Source of the DNA: an uncultured Paracoccaceae bacterium
GTDB lineage: Bacteria > Pseudomonadota > Alphaproteobacteria > Rhodobacterales > Rhodobacteraceae
Length of the DNA: 64,000 bases
Reading direction: 5' to 3'
Assembly (NCBI GenBank): GCA_937138255.1
Contig: CAKZOU010000041.1
Location: forward strand, 62,001 to 126,000
The notes under the pieces are model-generated. The model had not been told where the DNA came from, did not search any database, and saw only the letters and a program-made list of their open reading frames with translations. Positions 63,118-64,000 of this stretch are shown here, piece after piece (position 1 is the first letter of the stretch; each line of letters begins with the position of its first letter). Position numbers and translations under genes: made by a program.

Positions 63118-64000
63118 GGGCCGATATACCGCGTCACAAGGCAGGTGATGTCGTCCGACTGGGGCACGCCTTCCGCGAAGGCCAGAACGTCTGCCATGAT
63201 CCCGCCCACCGTGTCCTTCACCGCCGCGCCCTTCAGGCGCGCCATGAGGGCGGTAAAGCGTTCGGTTCCGAACATGGCTCCGCCCTGCCCAAAGGCTTCG
63301 GTGATGCCATCGGTTCCGAAGATGACCGTATCGCCCGGCACAAGCATCCTCTCGCCATCGCCATAAGGCATCCCCTCGAAAAGCCCGACCGCCGGCCCCT
63401 CGGGGCCGATCTGCTCGGGCGTGCCGTCGGCGCGCAGGATATAGGCCTCTTCATGAGCCGCATTGGCATAGTCGAGGCGCCCTGTTTCCAGATCGAGCCG
63501 TGCGTAGCAGAGGGTGACGAACATGCTCTCACTATTGTCCTCGGCCAGAAGATCGTTCAGCGCCGCCACCACCTCACCCGCTGGATGGCCCCGCCGCGCG
63601 ATGGTCTTGAGGACGGTGCGCGTCACGCTCATGAAGATCGCCGCCGGAATCCCCTTGCCCGAGACATCGCCCACCGCAAGGCCCAGCGTCTTGTCGTCGA
63701 CCATGAAGTAATCGAAGAAATCGCCGCCCACCTGCTTGGCGGGTTTCATGTCGGCCGCGACCTCGAACTGGCCCGCCCGTGCGCCCGCGCTGATCGACTT
63801 GGGCAGGAACGAGCGCTGGATCACCTCGGCAGTGCTCATCTCCTGCTGGAAGAGGTGCTTGGTCGTGATCTCCTTGGCCATGCTCTCGAAAATATCGGCA
63901 AAGTGGCTGTAGCGATCCGCCCCGTGGCGCAGCGCCGAAAGCATATCGGGCTCGAACGAACCCTTGGCCAGCGCCTGCGCCGCCTGCGACATGACCGCGA
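63114..64000 (-). CDS. PP2C/SpoIIE-type phosphatase, RsbU-like (5' end outside window)
   Basis: The frame is open to the window edge, so this is a partial gene of at least 295 codons. Near the edge AALAKG-like and ESMAKEI residues resemble the end of a HAMP domain, followed by QQEMSTAEVIQRSFLP and the SpoIIE core with GGDFFDYF, GDVSGKGIPAAIFM and SDDITCLV. It would dephosphorylate the STAS protein. An ATG at 63992 exists but probably is not the true start because HAMP sequence runs through it. Confidence 0.9.
   Translation of the reverse strand, partial: AVMSQAAQALAKGSFEPDMLSALRHGADRYSHFADIFESMAKEITTKHLFQQEMSTAEVIQRSFLPKSISAGARAGQFEVAADMKPAKQVGGDFFDYFMVDDKTLGLAVGDVSGKGIPAAIFMSVTRTVLKTIARRGHPAGEVVAALNDLLAEDNSESMFVTLCYARLDLETGRLDYANAAHEEAYILRADGTPEQIGPEGPAVGLFEGMPYGDGERMLVPGDTVIFGTDGITEAFGQGGAMFGTERFTALMARLKGAAVKDTVGGIMADVLAFAEGVPQSDDITCLVTRYIGP

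Overview
The window is chromosomal DNA of a high-GC alphaproteobacterium. The gene order points to the Rhodobacterales (roseobacter/Rhodobacter group): hisD-UPF0262-low-molecular-weight phosphatase-nitrilase-infA-maf-rng-yacG-tRNA-Phe, ctaC-ctaB-ctaG-ctaE-surf1-thrC-M16 peptidase, murA-DUF2948, and a Tad locus whose Flp pilins carry a G/AVTVDW processing motif. Coding density is very high. Many genes overlap by 1 or 4 bases (ATGA, TGATG), and I see no prophage, transposase, rRNA or CRISPR.

Layout. 1-2521: tail of a DUF1993 gene and hrpB. 2615-5662: an AAA+ ATPase with a winged-helix-like N-terminus, and a divergent GT-C-like multispanning membrane protein. 5659-17054 (minus strand): a tad/cpa pilus locus reading from three Flp pilins, a divergent fourth pilin, cpaB, cpaC, an OmpA-type lipoprotein, cpaE, tadA, tadB, tadC and two tadD-like lipoproteins to the prepilin peptidase tadV. 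17416-22688: a lytic transglycosylase, a HAD-UbiA fusion, and DprE2-, DprE1- and flippase-like genes. Together these look like a decaprenyl-phospho-arabinose (D-Araf donor) pathway. 22838-29609: CoA transferase scoAB, topA, dprA, tldD. 29791-37344: cytochrome c oxidase biogenesis operon, thrC, M16 peptidase, GNAT. 37369-46495: a mosaic of single genes (DUF1697, GlcD-type oxidase, apt, mtnP, OsmC, flavin reductase, EcsC) with two less ordinary ones, a helical hypothetical at 40602-41330 and a beta-helix/membrane protein at 42317-43882. 46492-54452: ptsP, lysC, an SDR, DUF1178, Nudix, modABC. 54492-62236: tRNA-Thr, murA, hisD, the infA-maf-rng-yacG operon, tRNA-Phe. 62369-64000: STAS / anti-sigma kinase / PP2C partner-switching module, cut by the window end.

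How the parts may work together. The most interesting reading is that the Tad pilus locus is bracketed by sugar genes: enzymes for a lipid-linked D-arabinofuranose donor on one side and an orphan GT-C-fold protein on the other. D-Araf modification of pilins by a GT-C enzyme is established for Pseudomonas aeruginosa group IV type IVa pilins (TfpW). A comparable system acting on a Flp/Tad pilus, or on another envelope glycan, is inference here and is testable. CtrA-like sites in the pilin/transglycosylase intergenic region and just upstream of dprA suggest that surface attachment and DNA uptake (including gene transfer agent reception, as known in Rhodobacter capsulatus) may share control.
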